In this document: positions 24,691 to 36,547 of the stretch, piece by piece
Layout of the letters: each line of letters begins with the position of its first letter
How positions within the stretch are numbered: position 1 is the first letter of the stretch
From: Glandiceps talaboti
Taxonomy: Eukaryota > Hemichordata > Enteropneusta > Spengelidae
NCBI RefSeq assembly: GCF_964340395.1
Contig: NC_135554.1
Coordinates: forward strand, 2,907,001-2,971,000
DNA length: 64,000 nucleotides
Reading direction: 5' to 3'
Program-made: the position numbers and the translations under genes
The notes under the pieces: generated by a model
The model's database searches: none
Told to the model about the DNA's origin: nothing
The model's input: the letters and a program-made list of their open reading frames with translations, nothing else

Positions 24691-27020
24691 CTGAAGTCAG
24701 TAACACATTGACACTGAAGTCAGTAACACATTGACACTGTAGTCAGTAACACATTCACACTGTAGTCAGTAACACATTCACACTGTAGTCAATAACACAT
24801 TGACACTGTAGTCAGTAACACATTGACACTGTAGTCAGTAACACATTGACACTGAAGTCAATAACACATTGACACTGTAGTCAGTAACACATTGACACTG
24901 AAGTCAGTAACACATTGATACTGTAGTCAGTAACACATTGACACTGTAGTCAATAACACATTGACACTGTAGTCAATAACACATTGACACTGAAGTCAGT
25001 AACACATTGACACTGTAGTCAGTAACACATTCACACTGAAATCAGTAACACATTGACACTGTAGTCAGTAACACATTGACACTGTAGTCAGTAACACATT
25101 CACACTGTAGTCAGTAACACATTGACACTGTAGTCAGTAACACATTGGCACTGAAGTCAGTAACACATTGACACTGAAGTCAGTAACACATTGACACTGT
25201 AGTCAGTAACACATTGACACTAAAGTCAGTAACACATTGACACTGTAGTCAGTAACACATTGACACTGTAGTCAGTAACACATTGGCACTGAAGTCAGTA
25301 ACACATTGACACTGAAGTCAGTAACACATTGACACTGTAGTCAGTAACACATTGACACTAAAGTCAGTAACACATTGACACTGTAGTCAGTAACACATTG
25401 ACACTGTAGTCAGTAACACATTGACACTGTAGTCAATAACACATTGACACTGAAATCAGTAACACATTCACACTGAAGTCAGTAACACATTCATACTGAA
25501 GTCAGTAACACATTGACACTGTAGTCAGTAACACATTGACACTGTAGTCAGTAACACATTGACACTGTAGTCAGTAACACATTGACACTGTAGTCAGTAA
25601 CACATTGGCACTGAAGTCAGTAACACATTGACACTGAAGTCAGTAACACATTGACACTGTAGTCAGTAACACATTGACACTAAAGTCAGTAACACATTGA
25701 CACTGTAGTCAGTAACACATTGACACTGTAGTCAGTAACACATTGACACTGTAGTCAGTAACACATTGACACTGTAGTCAATAACACATTGACACTGTAG
25801 TCAGTAACACATTGACACTAGTCAGTAACACATTGACACTGAAGTCAGTAACACATTGACACTGTAGTCAGTAACACATTGACACTGTAGTCAGTAACAC
25901 ATTGATACTGAAGTCAGTAACACATTATTGACACTGTAGTCAGTAACACATTGACACTGTAGTCAGTAACACATTCACACTGTAGTCAGTAACACATTGA
26001 CACTGTAGTCAGTAACACATTCACACTGTAGTCAGTAACACATTGACACTGAAGTCAGTAACACATTGACACTGAAGTCAGTAACACATTGACACTGTAG
26101 TCAGTAACATATTGACACTGAAGTCAGTAACACATTGACACTGAAGTCAGTAACACATTGATACTGAAGTCAGTAACACATTGACACTGTAGTCAGTAAC
26201 ACATTGACACTGTAGTCAGTAACACATTGATACTGTAGTCAGTAACACATTGACACTGAAGTCAATAACACATTGACACTGAAGTCAGTAACACATTGAC
26301 ACTGTAGTCAGTAACACATTGATACTGAAGTCAGTAACACATTGACACTGAAGTCAGTAACACATTGACACTGTAGTCAGTAACACATTGACACTGTAGT
26401 CAGTAACACATTGACACTGTAGTCAGTAACACATTGACACTGTAGTCAGTAACACATTGACACTGAAGTCAATAACACATTGACACTGAAGTCAGTAACA
26501 CATTGACACTGTAGTCAGTAACACATTGATACTGAAGTCAGTAACACATTGACACTGAAGTCAGTAACACATTGACACTGTAGTCAGTAACACATTCACA
26601 CTGAAGTCAGTAACACATTGACACTGTAGTCAATAACACATTGATACTGTAGTCAGTAACACATTCACACTGAAGTCAGTAACACATTGACACTGTAGTC
26701 AGTAACACATTCACACTGTAGTCAGTAACACATTGACACTGTAGTCAGTAACACATTGACACTGAAGTCAGTAACACATTCACACTGTAGTCAGTAACAC
26801 ATTGATACTGTAGTCAGTAACACATTGACACTGTAGTCAGTAACACATTGACACTGTAGTCAGTAACACATTGATACTGTAGTCAGTAACACATTGACAC
26901 TGTAGTCAGTAACACATTGACACTGTAGTCAGTAACACATTGATACTGTAGTCAGTAACACATTGACACTGTAGTCAGTAACACATTGACACTGTAGTCA
27001 GTAACACATTGACACTGTAG
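24691..27020. repeat. 23-bp minisatellite, about 101 copies
   Basis: 2.3 kb of direct 23-bp units (cagtaacacattgacactgt agt). Common variants are gaagt/gtagt, ttcaca/ttgaca, gtcaataac, attgatact and attggcact. Variant order repeats in blocks (for example the attggcactgaag units near 25145, 25285 and 25605), so blocks have been duplicated. There are no coding or splice motifs. Confidence 0.97.
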
Positions 27021-27520
27021 TTTACCACATCACATTATACGGCTGCATTCTATTTTCTATTAGTATGTGCAAGTATTTGGTTGTCATTTAAAATTTGCCG
27101 CATACCCTGGACAGCACTTTATTTTGATGACCTAGGGAGTATAGGGACTGTTATGTTTGACTTTTTCCACTACATGCATGACTTTGAAATACACTAAAAA
27201 CAAATGGAAATCAATTTACAGACAATGGAGATATCACGTCAACACAATTAACATAAATTGCTACTGTCCGTTTACCAACTATGTATAACTGTACACTTGA
27301 CTATGCATTATGTATATTACATGATGGTGTTGGTGTGAGGGGACTATGCATTTAATATGTATAAACTGACTTCCTGGGGGGGGGGGGGGTCTATGCACTT
27401 TTGTGTATGACTTTGCACTATGGTCATCATTCCAACTTTTTTTTGGAAATTTGGTTATTTAACCTTCAATCTATATATATATTTGGAAAGGTCATTCAAT
27501 AAAGAATACAAAACAAATGA
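27021..27520. other. Unique DNA with a G-run
   Basis: A run of about 13 G at 27377-27390. Otherwise AT-rich with no recognised feature. The 5' edge of the following retrotransposon fragment lies somewhere after about 27480. Confidence 0.4.
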
Positions 27521-28266
27521 CACATTGGATATAAAATTACACTACCTAATTATATATTATGCATATTAAAGAGAGCAGCCTATATGTCTTCTATGCGTTA
27601 TTCAAAATGGGGCATTTATATAAGAAATTTACTTGATAAATATAGTGAGAACAGCATTTGGTCAAATCTTTGCAAATTCAATTATACAATCAAAAAAGTT
27701 CATGATAATTTATGTAAAGAATTTTGTAAATCTTGGTTCAGGGAATTACATAATGACATTAGAAGAAATAGTACTGATAAAAACAAATTGAGAACATATA
27801 GATTGTTCAAAACAGATTTTGTTTTTGAGAAATACCTTGTTCATATTAAAAATCCTGTCCATAGAACACTAGTGTCTAAATTTAGAATTTCAGATTATAA
27901 CATTCAAATGGAATTGGGAAGGCGTTGTACTCCTAAGATTCCTGCGGATGAAAGATTCTGTAAATTTTGTCAAAATATGGTAGAAGATGAATTTCATCAT
28001 TTAATCATTTGTTCTCATTACATAAATGAGAGAAAGAAACTTTTTTCTTCTCTTTCATTAAGTAATTACAATTTTCATTCCTTAGATAACAAAAGTAAAT
28101 TTTTACATATTTTGTCTGCAGATGATAAACTTTCTCTTGGAAACTTTCTTGTTAATGTAAAAAATATAGCAGTTGGCTAAATGATTGTATTTTATTTACT
28201 TATTTTTGTATGCTTTACCATGCTCGCTAAAGCATGATGTTACGCAATAAAGATTGATTGATTGAT
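27521..28266 (+). mobile_element. 5'-truncated non-LTR retrotransposon (3' end of RT ORF plus tail)
   Basis: An open frame (ATG at 27584, stop at 28178, 198 codons; readable slightly upstream to about 27548) has the layout of the C-terminus of a non-LTR retrotransposon polymerase protein: a basic segment KLRTYRLFKTDF, then LVSKFRISDYNIQMELGRRC, then a zinc-knuckle-like CKFCQNMVEDEFHHLIICSH (C-x2-C ... H ... C). The reverse transcriptase and endonuclease domains are missing, so this is a truncated copy. After the stop comes a short AT-rich 3'UTR ending aataaag, followed by gattgattgattgat, the short tandem tail typical of CR1/L2-type elements. The ORF is intact through its end, so insertion may be fairly recent. 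It is not a host gene. Confidence 0.8.
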
Positions 28267-28856
28267 ATATTCAAAATGGCTGCCAGTAAGTGATTTTAGC
28301 CCCACTTTTTAACTATTCTAGATTGAAATGTTAGGTTTGACAGCTTGTAGCTCCAAGTGAGCTCAACATTCTGTACGTGAGATTTCCCCTCACCTTCCAA
28401 GGCGTAAGATTGTCTATGGGGATGGTGGGGGTGTACGCCCATAGAAAGGGTATTATATGTATGTACCGTGCTTTTGACCCCCCCCCCCCCTTTATCGACT
28501 CATGTAGACTTTTGAGTCTTGATTTTTAAAGCATTGTGTAGAGGTTTGACCCACCTCTTTGAATGCACGGATGACTTTTGACCCCATATTTTGAATAAGG
28601 TTGTTTCCATGGTTTTTTTCAGTCAACTGTATCAGAAGCATAGAGTTTGTAGAGTTTGTGGTTGTAACTTTTGTCCACCAGGGTACATATGTACCCATTA
28701 CCCACCCGAGTGTTCCTTCCCCCCCCCCCCCCCCCTTGGAGAATACCGCTGAAAGAGAAAACTAGCCAGGGAAAGGTGAAATGTTTTTTATATCACCACA
28801 AAAATCTACCAGTCAATTGATCAATTACACAAAAATAGTTTTTATTCAATCACAAG

Positions 28857-28893
<37 letters not shown>

Positions 28894-28920
28894 AGCGATC
28901 GATCGATCAATCAATCAATC
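28267..28920. other. Spacer with poly-C runs and an (ATCA)n microsatellite
   Basis: Contains C-runs at 28480-28491 and 28719-28735 and an (AATC)n/(GATC)n tract at about 28856-28922. No gene was recognised; the minus-strand 68-codon ORF here has no domain. Confidence 0.6.
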
Positions 28921-29604
28921 AATTACATGCCCGCGTTCCCCTGTAGTTTAGGATAGCGGAATAGTGTAGCGCGCGATAGCCGTTCTCAAGTCTACAGGGT
29001 AGGCATCTTGAGACACAAGTGGCTCAAAACCACGTACTGTACATACATGATATAATATCTCAAAACCAGTACAGGGACACAAGTGGCTCAAAGCCAGTGC
29101 AGTCACTCTGGATTATCGACTCTTGATATATTCTCATAATTACGCTACCTTAGAGTTACATTCTGTCTCTCCAGGTGCTCTAGCAGCAGTGACGTTCTGT
29201 TCTGTTCTGACGTTTTGTTGGAATACAAGTCCGTGAGTTTTACGAGGGGTTTTCCTAGGCTTTGATATAACGCCCCCAACGGCAATAAAACTCTATCAAG
29301 ATGGCGACCTCCTTGTAGTTGTCAGACATGACGTACTCGCACGAGCACGGCGATTTCGGAGTCATATGTTCCCTATGATGTACCCTGAAGACCTCACACT
29401 AATTTCTTGCCAGTCAAAAACGACTTACAACTCCAACTGTTCGCTTCTCCCGATTTTTCCATGGTTTGTTACTACTAGTGTACACTTGCACGATACAGCA
29501 AGTTACTTATTTGATCAACAAAGAGTTTTTGAAGTAAACAGAGAGGCTAGAAGTAGAAACACTTACACAAGTTGCAAACCTAACTGACATTGAGGAAAGC
29601 CAAC
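28921..29604 (+). promoter_or_regulatory. Probable IPO13 promoter and 5'UTR region
   Basis: Compared with its surroundings this segment is richer in CpG (gcgcgcgatagccg, acgcccccaacgg, cgcacgagcacggcgatttc). It also contains aagatggcgacc at 29298-29309, a YY1-like core, and tgacgtac, CRE-like, at 29329. It ends at a good initiation context (ccaacATGG). A TATA box at a sensible distance was not identified, in keeping with a housekeeping CpG-type promoter. The transcription start cannot be fixed, and an upstream non-coding exon is possible. Confidence 0.5.
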
Positions 29605-29667
29605 ATGGCCGAAAGTGGTGCACACCCTCAAAGAGAACCAGATATTACGGTAGAAAATATCGAAACG
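29605..29667 (+). CDS. Importin-13, coding exon 1
   Basis: Exon 1 encodes the first 21 residues, starting MAESGAHPQREPDITVENIE, and ends at ACG followed by gtaagt (phase 0). The ATG has a favourable context (caacATGG) and is the natural start because TVEN.E immediately precedes the ALHQLYYDP block of exon 2, as in vertebrate importin-13. Importin-13 is an importin-beta family receptor built of HEAT repeats. It imports cargo such as UBC9 and the MAGOH-Y14 complex and exports eIF1A, under RanGTP control. In this window exons 1-11 join without frame breaks to 362 codons, about 38% of a protein of roughly 960 residues, covering the importin N-terminal Ran-binding region and the first HEAT repeats. 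The 3' exons are outside the window. Confidence 0.92.
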
Positions 29668-29890
29668 GTAAGTTCTGCGAGCAACACTGTTAAAATATGT
29701 TAACAAATAATTGTAAATCGATAAATAATAGCTAAGGACATTAAATAGTGACCAGAGTATAATGGAGTGTATATGTATATTAGAAGTTCACTGTTCAGGT
29801 GTGTGGAGGAAAGTAATGGGGTGACGTCATTACAGTGTCCTAAAACGGCTACGGGAGTGTATGTCCTCGCCTGACCTAAATGTTATTGAT

Positions 29891-29955
<65 letters not shown>

Positions 29956-29983
29956 TACACACACACACACATATATACACACA

Positions 29984-30024
<41 letters not shown>

Positions 30025-30530
30025 ACACACACTTTAGTTGATTAACCATTCGTTAATACGATCTCTAGACTTCGAAATTACCTTCAGATGTGGATTAAAA
30101 TATAGGTGTGAGGAACGGTTGTTTGGCAGAGCTATTATAGAAAAACTTGGTACAGAACAAAAGAATATCGCGTAATCCTCACTAAGATAGGACTGATGCA
30201 ATGACCCAGGATTGAAACAATTATATATTCCTATGATATGAAATTCTAGTTCAGCAATGTGCAGACAAACAGTAGCTTACAACTTACATTTTATTTGTTT
30301 GGAGTTTCATTAAAAACAAATGGTTACAGGTGATACGTAAAACAAGGTGATAAGATTTCTATAAGTTATTAATACATGTAGATGTGAGTGCCCTAGCCAG
30401 TTGAATCACAGACAAGTAACTACTTACTTGTCTGTGGTTGAATATAGTTAGCCAACTGAAATACAAGTAGTCTGTGTAAATCAGCAAGAGGATACAATGA
30501 CAAATCCTTTTCAATGTTTTGATACCACAG
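29668..30530 (+). other. IPO13 intron 1, with a CA microsatellite at 29894-30032
   Basis: GT-AG intron (gtaagt ... ccacag). It contains a CA-rich microsatellite of about 140 bp and a local inverted phrase around 30400-30470 (acaagtaact and agttacttgt-like words). No other feature recognised. Confidence 0.85.
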
Positions 30531-30656
30531 GCCCTCCATCAGCTGTACTATGATCCAAACCTAGCTAACAAAGACACTGCACAGAAATGGCTGATAAGAG
30601 CACAGAGGGTTCCCCAAGCATGGCAATATTGTTGGGCGCTACTGGACTTAGAAAAG
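30531..30656 (+). CDS. Importin-13, coding exon 2 (importin N-terminal domain)
   Basis: 42 codons starting ALHQLYYDPNLANKDTAQKW and ending LLDLEK; phase 0 on both sides (acceptor ccacag, donor AAG then gtaagt). ALHQLYYDPN.xNK..AQKWL is the signature start of the importin-13 N-terminal domain, with the PQAW.xxW.LL helix following. The donor is also the first GTAAGT of a 44-bp minisatellite that fills the start of intron 2. Reading past the true donor meets a stop at the second repeated donor (TGG TAA), so use of a downstream copy would truncate the protein. Confidence 0.95.
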
Positions 30657-31293
30657 GTAAGTCAACGTGATGCCATCCATTGTATTGTGAGCCAACAATG
30701 GTAAGTCAATGTGATGCCATCCATTACATTGTGAGCCAACAATGGTAAGTCAATGTGATGCCATCCATTACATTGTGAGCTAACAATGGTAAGTCAATGT
30801 GATGCCATCCATTACATTGTGAGCCATTAATGGTAAGTCAGAATGATGCCATCCATTACATTGTGAGCCAACAGCGGTAAGTCAAAGTGATGCCATCCAT
30901 TACATTGTGAGCCAACAATGGTAAGTCAATGTGATGCCATCCATTACATTGTGAGCCAACAATGGTAAGTCAATGTGATGCCATCCATTACATTGTGAGC
31001 CATTAATGGTAAGTCAATGTGATGCCATCCATTACATTGTGAGCTAACAAAGGTAAGTCAATGTGATGCCATCCATTACATTGTGAGCCATTAATGGTAA
31101 GTCAGAATGATGCCATCCATTACATTGTGAGCCAACAGCGGTAAGTCAAAGTGATGCCATCCATTACATTGTGAGCCAACAATGCATGGTAAGTCAAAGT
31201 GATGCCATCCATTACATTGTGATAGTACAAAGGTAAGTGAAAATGATGCCATCCATTACATTGTGAGCCAACAAAGGTAAGTGAAAATGATGC
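30656..31293 (+). repeat. 44-bp minisatellite seeded at the exon 2 donor, about 14 copies
   Basis: Units of 44 bp (ggtaagtcaatgtgatgcca tccattacattgtgagccaa caat) begin exactly at the last base of exon 2 plus the authentic gtaagtcaacgtgatgcc. Every unit therefore repeats a G-GTAAGT donor followed by the same intronic flank. Variants are cattaatg, aacagcg, gtcagaatg and gtcaaagtg, and one unit is enlarged (aatgcatgg). The exon contribution is only the final G, so this is essentially a duplication of the first 44 intronic bases. Confidence 0.93.
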
Positions 31294-31382
31294 CTTTGTT
31301 TGTTAGAATACATTGTAGTGTAATACAGGCTGAATTTGTATGAACTCTGATCAATGACTTTCTTTCTTCTTGAACTGTACAG

Positions 31383-31441
31383 CCCCCAGAAGTTCAGTTC
31401 TTTGGTGCTAGTGCATTGCATATAAGAATATCAAGATCCTG
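31383..31441 (+). CDS. Importin-13, coding exon 3
   Basis: Encodes PPEVQFFGASALHIRISRS and the first two bases of a Trp codon (TG, then G in exon 4). Acceptor gtacag, donor TG then gtgagt. The PE.Q.FGASALHI.ISR block is near-invariant in importin-13 and is the end of the importin N-terminal Ran-binding domain. Length is 59 nt. The intron 3 donor is gtgagt and is not duplicated as an array. Confidence 0.95.
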
Positions 31442-31696
31442 GTGAGTACAAATCAGTTCACAATTATCATCAATTTCATCAAAACATTGTGAAAAAACCC
31501 CAGAGACATGAGAAGAAGGGATGGGAAGGGGGAAGTGTAAGGAAACATTGAAGGAAACATCTTGGAGGGGCAAGTGCTGCCTGGTAAGTTCTAAAACATC
31601 TAACAATTTTTAAGGATTTTGTTAGCTAAAACAATGAACCATGTTGATGGGTTGTCAAGCTATATGGGGGGGGGGGGGGGCTGTATACTATAATTT
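31442..31696 (+). other. IPO13 intron 3, 5' part, with a G-run
   Basis: GT-AG intron start. A run of about 15 G at 31666-31680 directly precedes the 32-bp array. No other feature seen. Confidence 0.7.
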
Positions 31697-32368
31697 GAGG
31701 TCACAAGTCAGGAACACTCAGCTACATTGAGGTCACAAGCCAGGAACACTCAGCTACATTGAGGTCACAAGCCAGGAACACTCAGCTACATTGAGGTCAC
31801 AAGCCAGGAACACTCAGCTACATTGAGGTCACAAGCCAGGAACACTCAGCTACATTGAGGTCACAAGCCAGGAACACTCAGCTACATTGAGGTCACAAGC
31901 CAGGAACACTCAGCTACATTGAGGTCACAAGCCAGGAACACTCAGCTACATTGAGGTCACAAGCCAGGAACACTCAGCTACATTGAGGTCACAAGCCAGG
32001 AACACTCAGCTACATTGAGGTCACAAGCCAGGAACACTCAGCTACATTGAGGTCACAAGCCAGGAACACTCAGCTACATTGAGGTCACAAGCCAGGAACA
32101 CTCAGCTACATTGAGGTCACAAGCCAGGAACACTCAGCTACATTGAGGTCACAAGCCAGGAACACTCAGCTACATTGAGGTCACAAGCCAGGAACACTCA
32201 GCTACATTGAGGTCACAAGCCAGGAACACTCAGCTACATTGAGGTCACAAGCCAGGAACACTCAGCTACATTGAGGTCACAAGCCAGGAACACTCAGCTA
32301 CATTGAGGTCACAAGCCAGGAACACTCAGCTACATTGAGGTCACAAGCCAGGAACACTCAGCTACATT
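31697..32368. repeat. 32-bp minisatellite in IPO13 intron 3, exactly 21 copies
   Basis: 672 bases made of 21 units of gaggtcacaagccaggaaca ctcagctacatt. Only the first unit differs (aagtcagg), so the array is nearly perfectly homogeneous, in contrast to the variant-rich arrays elsewhere in the window. This suggests recent expansion, or possibly an assembly effect. No splice-donor motif is present. Confidence 0.97.
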
Positions 32369-32765
32369 CAAATATACATGTTCCTACATTAGTACATGTA
32401 GCTGGACATTTGACAAGTTTGAATATTCAGAATACTATTAATACATGTATTTCAAGAGTTTTGAGATATTTCTATAAAATATATACCTATCATAATATTT
32501 AACCCCATAAAAAGGATTATAACTGTAGTCAAAGTAATGGCTAAAGTCCTTGGGCAACATTTGTGCAACTATAGATATGGGCCAGGGTATAATAACTTAT
32601 CATCTGGAGCTCTCTGGAGGAAAGGTGATTTATAAATACTTATTATTATTATCATGTACAACTAATTGATATAATTTTTAAAGAAAGTTTCTATTATCCT
32701 CATAGTACTGTCGATATGAACTGCAGTACCATTGTCACTAACATTGCCTGATATCTCTATTGTAG
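32369..32765 (+). other. IPO13 intron 3, 3' part
   Basis: AT-rich unique intron ending ctctattgtag at the exon 4 acceptor. A short (TTA)n tract lies near 32640-32653. Nothing else recognised. Confidence 0.7.
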
Positions 32766-32874
32766 GAATGAACTGCACCCTGACCAGTATGCAAACTTGA
32801 GGACTCAGTTGTTTCAAAATATTTTTACCTTTGCAAGTAAGACTAGAATTGTGTTAACCAGGCTGTGTGTAGCA
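32766..32874 (+). CDS. Importin-13, coding exon 4
   Basis: Completes the split Trp codon and encodes NELHPDQYANLRTQLFQNIF, then TFASKTRIVLTRLCVA; phase 0 at the donor (GCA then gtaagt). The block W.E...DQY..L..QLF, then FAS.(S/T)(R/K)IVLTRLCVA aligns with importin-13 HEAT repeat 2-3. Length 109 nt. Confidence 0.95.
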
Positions 32875-33560
32875 GTAAGTATGAAAAATGTTGAATCACA
32901 AAACTATTAGATAGACTAGTGTGGCATTTGATGGGGATATTTCTAGAGATGTGTCATCAATCTTGCATGTTGCCAGCAATTAACACATATGAATACTGCG
33001 ATGGAGATGGTGGAAATTGATTTTTAAATCACCAAAATTTGTAGTCCATGTGCTATGAAAGGTAAAAATTTTACGAGAGGCCAGAGTCCTGTAAATTACT
33101 TATACTGAGTGTTTATTGTCATTTAAGATTGATTTGGGTGTTTTTTGAGGCTTGATAAGAGGGACAGAGAAAGACCTTGAGTGAACCCTTGTGTTTTTTT
33201 ATAGTGATAGGTACAAAAAACATATCTAGTATACCCCCATGAGTATCTGTTTATTTGCTGGTTTATTTAATTATTTTATTTGTCCCTATACTTGTCGTTC
33301 GTTCGTTCGTTCGTTTGTTTGCTTGTTCATTTGTCATTTATTTGATAGTTTATTTATTTATTTATTTGTTTGTTTTGTTTTGTTTGTCACACAGTTCCTG
33401 GGTCCCCTGTGTATAGGCTACATGTATCCACATATTTACAACTTGCCAAAGTGAGGTGTGTTCAGTGTATAGGCCTCAGGGAACCCAGGAATCGTGTGCA
33501 AATGTTGACACATTTCGTTGCTCTTTCCATTATCTATGCATAGAAAGTGATAGAAAAGTA

Positions 33561-33562
<2 letters not shown>
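32875..33562 (+). other. IPO13 intron 4, 5' part
   Basis: Unique intronic DNA with a degenerate (TTCG)n/(TTTG)n/(TTTA)n patch at about 33295-33390. The small + ORF at 33239 has no domain. Confidence 0.6.
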
Positions 33563-33722
<160 letters not shown>

Positions 33723-34215
33723 GCAAAAACTGCCTGACAGATTGCCTTGGTATTTGGTTGGGACATTACTTTTGGTGTCTAGTTAGGGCAAAATGATCTT
33801 ATCACCGGTATGTGATTTTGGTAAAAAAATGTCATTTTTGGTCAAAAAATTTAAACTCAAAAAGTACAGGGCAGATTGAACTGAAATTTAGTGGGAACAT
33901 TCTCAGGGGTGTGTAGATTAAGATTTGTTTATGACAAGATGATTCCATCAGTGATATGCAAATTAGGGCTGAAAATGTGTCTTTTTGGTCAAAATTCCAA
34001 AACTAATGATCAGATTGGGCTGACATTTAATGGGGATATATCTGGTGGTGTATAGATGAAGAAATATTAAGCATATAATGATCTCATTAGTGATATGCAA
34101 ATTGGGTGTACAAATGTTCATTTTGGTCAAAAATTTAAATCTAAAAAAGTATTTGGCCAATGAGACTGAAATTTGGTGAGATGTTTCTAGAAGTGTTATT
34201 CTGCAGATTTTGTTT
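33723..34215 (+). repeat. Degenerate tandem of about 140-bp units, interspersed repeat family
   Basis: Three diverged copies of a segment containing gatatgcaaatt, ttggtcaaaa.ttaaa, an a.gtac..g/tcagatt.g.ctgaaattta-like run, and tggtg. The anchors gatatgcaaatt at about 33953 and 34092 are about 139 bp apart. A related sequence (ctcaatttaaatgaaatttggggcag) is found in intron 10 around 55540-55566, also just downstream of a microsatellite, so this looks like a dispersed repeat family. No coding content or terminal repeats identified. Confidence 0.5.
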
Positions 34216-34743
34216 AAATCATTTTGAAACAATTGGCCTTAGCAACCATGACCATGCCCTTAGTAACAACCAAATGTCAGTATATCAGGGATTGGTGTTG
34301 CTTTAGGATCTATTTTATCTCAATTTATCTCATTTGCATAGCCAGCAGTGAAAATACCAGTTTTAGTTGTGACTGTACAGCAGCAACGTACACAGTGGTA
34401 CATATGTAATACTTGATATACATGTACTTATATCTCAGAATATTGTTATTACACAAACACTAGCTGCATTATGTATTTCAAGCAATGAAACTCCATAAGG
34501 AAGTGTATTACAACACATGTCTTGTACATAGTTTTTTTTACAGTAGCATGTAGATTTTCAGTAAATAGTATTATGGGCCGATGATGTATGTTTACACATT
34601 TTACAACCAATTAACAACACTTTAATGTTTGATGACTTTCTCTTCAACTATATAACAATAACTTGTTTTTATCAGCTGTTTAATTTGAAAATAAACTTTT
34701 TCAGTCATTTTAAATCTTATGATTTAATATTCATACATTTCAG
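34216..34743 (+). other. IPO13 intron 4, 3' part
   Basis: AT-rich unique intronic DNA ending in atttcag at the exon 5 acceptor. No other feature recognised. Confidence 0.6.
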
Positions 34744-34842
34744 ATGTCAGCATTTGTACTGAATACAATACCAGAAGTATGGCCTCATGCTATTAAAGAT
34801 ATCATAGAGACTTTCCAACAGAATACTGTACCAAGCCTAGAT
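34744..34842 (+). CDS. Importin-13, coding exon 5
   Basis: 33 codons starting MSAFVLNTIPEVWPHAIKDI and ending NTVPSLD; acceptor catttcag, donor GAT then gtaagt, phase 0 on both sides. MP(D/E)VWP.A..D(I/M)...F matches a HEAT repeat of importin-13. Confidence 0.93.
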
Positions 34843-35039
34843 GTAAGTTTATGTACTCTAGACGGATAGCAATTGGGATGTAACCTCTAAAGCTTATTTG
34901 TATACTTAAGAGAAGTGGTGAGATGAACAAGTGAAGAAATAGACACATGGAGAGAGAGTCAGACAGAGAGACAGAGAGACAGACAGGTTATGAAAAGGAC
35001 AGCTGGTGAGATAGGTAGAACAATTGCAAGACAAACCAG
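34843..35039 (+). other. IPO13 intron 5, 5' part
   Basis: Short intron start with GA-rich sequence (gagagagtcagacagagaga) leading into the GATA-type array. Confidence 0.6.
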
Positions 35040-36035
35040 TGGAGAGATAGACTAGTGGAGAGATAGATGTGTGGACAGATAGATGAGTGGATAGATAGAT
35101 GAGTGGATAGATAGATGAGTGGATAGATGAGTGGATAGATAGCTGAGTGGATAGATAGATGAGTGGATAGATAGATGAGTGGATAGATGAGTGGATAGAT
35201 ATATGAGTGGATAGATAGATGAGTGGATAGATAGATGTGTGGACAGATAGATGAGTGGATAGATAGATGAGTGGACAGATAGATGAGTGGATAGATAGAT
35301 GAGTGGTTAGATAGATGACTGGATAGATAGATGAGTGGATAGATAGATGAGTGGAGAGATAAATGAGTGGATAGATAGGTGAGTGGACAGATAGATGAGT
35401 GGATAGATAGATGAGTGGAGAGATAAATGAGTGGATAGATAGATGGGTGGATAGATAGATGAGTGGATAGATAGATGAGTGGATAGATAGATGAGTGGAT
35501 AGATAGATGAGTGGATAGATGAGTGGATAGATAGATGAGTGGATAGATAGATGAGTGGACAGATAGATGAGTGGATAGATAGATGAGTGGAGAGATAAAT
35601 GAGTGGATAGATAGATGGGTGGATAGATAGATGAGTGGATAGATAGATGGGTGGGTGGAGAGATAGATGAGTGGATAGACAAATTAGTGGATAGATATAT
35701 GAGTTGAAAGATAGATGAGTGGACAGATATATGCGTGGACAGAGACAGATGGACAGATAGATAGATGATCAGATAGACAAGTGGACCGATAGACAAGTGG
35801 ATATATAGATTAGTGGATATGTAGGTGAGTAGATAGATAGATAGACCGATGAGTGGACAGACGGATGAGTGGATAGATGAGTGGACAGAAACAGATAGAC
35901 AAGTGGATAGATGGACAGATAGATGAGTGGATAGATAGATGAGTGGATAGACAGATGAGTGGATATATAGACCAGTGAATATATGTACAGATTAATAGAT
36001 AGATGAGTGGACAGATAGATCAGTAGATAGATGGA
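35040..36035. repeat. 16-bp/12-bp GATA-type minisatellite in IPO13 intron 5
   Basis: About 1 kb of gagtggatagatagat units (16 bp) with 12-bp forms (gagtggatagat) and variants gagtggacagat, gagtggagagat and gggtggatag. The right-hand 300 bp is more degenerate. Minus-strand ORFs of 296 and 121 codons (IYLSTHLSIHSS repeats) are artefacts of the repeat. Confidence 0.96.
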
Positions 36036-36147
36036 TGAATAATAAGACTGACAGATATACCTGAGGTAAAAATATTTAGATCTCAGTTGATACAACTCTA
36101 TCAGAAGACCATCTGTATGACACAATCCTTTCAATTATCTTTCTTAG

Positions 36148-36201
36148 GACACGCAGAAGTGTACATCTCTACTTGAACTATTGACTGTATTGCCAGAAGA
36201 A
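36148..36201 (+). CDS. Importin-13, coding exon 6
   Basis: 18 codons, DTQKCTSLLELLTVLPEE; acceptor tttcttag, donor GAA then gtaagt, phase 0. The motif LLELLTVLPEEF (F from exon 7) is identical to the vertebrate importin-13 core as I remember it and is the strongest single identifier of the gene. Confidence 0.96.
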
Positions 36202-36395
36202 GTAAGTTTAAAACAAGTTTACAAATACATCCAGTTATGATAAATAACAAAATATAAATATATACATAATCTTCTTTGTGGTAATGTATTACTAAGTGGT
36301 AATGTATTACAGACAACATTGCTTCAAAGATATTGCCATGATATCCACTCTTTCACCCCTCCTGTTGTCTATGGTACAAGAAGTCAATGTGTAAT

Positions 36396-36426
<31 letters not shown>

Positions 36427-36547
36427 TTATTGTAATTCATGATACAATGTCCCATACTGACAAATTAACTGAATCAATCCTTGTCAACACATGTATGATT
36501 TTGTCTTGTGTAATAATTTCTGATATAGTATTTTTCCCTCTTGACAG
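36202..36547 (+). other. IPO13 intron 6, with a C-run
   Basis: 346-bp intron containing a run of about 27 C at 36397-36423, flanked by unique AT-rich DNA. Ends ctcttgacag. Confidence 0.85.

Noticed and set aside
24691-27020. Regular short direct repeats resembling a CRISPR array
   Set aside because: The 23-bp units abut without unique spacers, no cas genes occur, and the window is clearly eukaryotic.
34906-36134. Minus-strand ORFs rich in IYLSTHLSIHSS
   Set aside because: Translation of the GATA-type repeat of intron 5.
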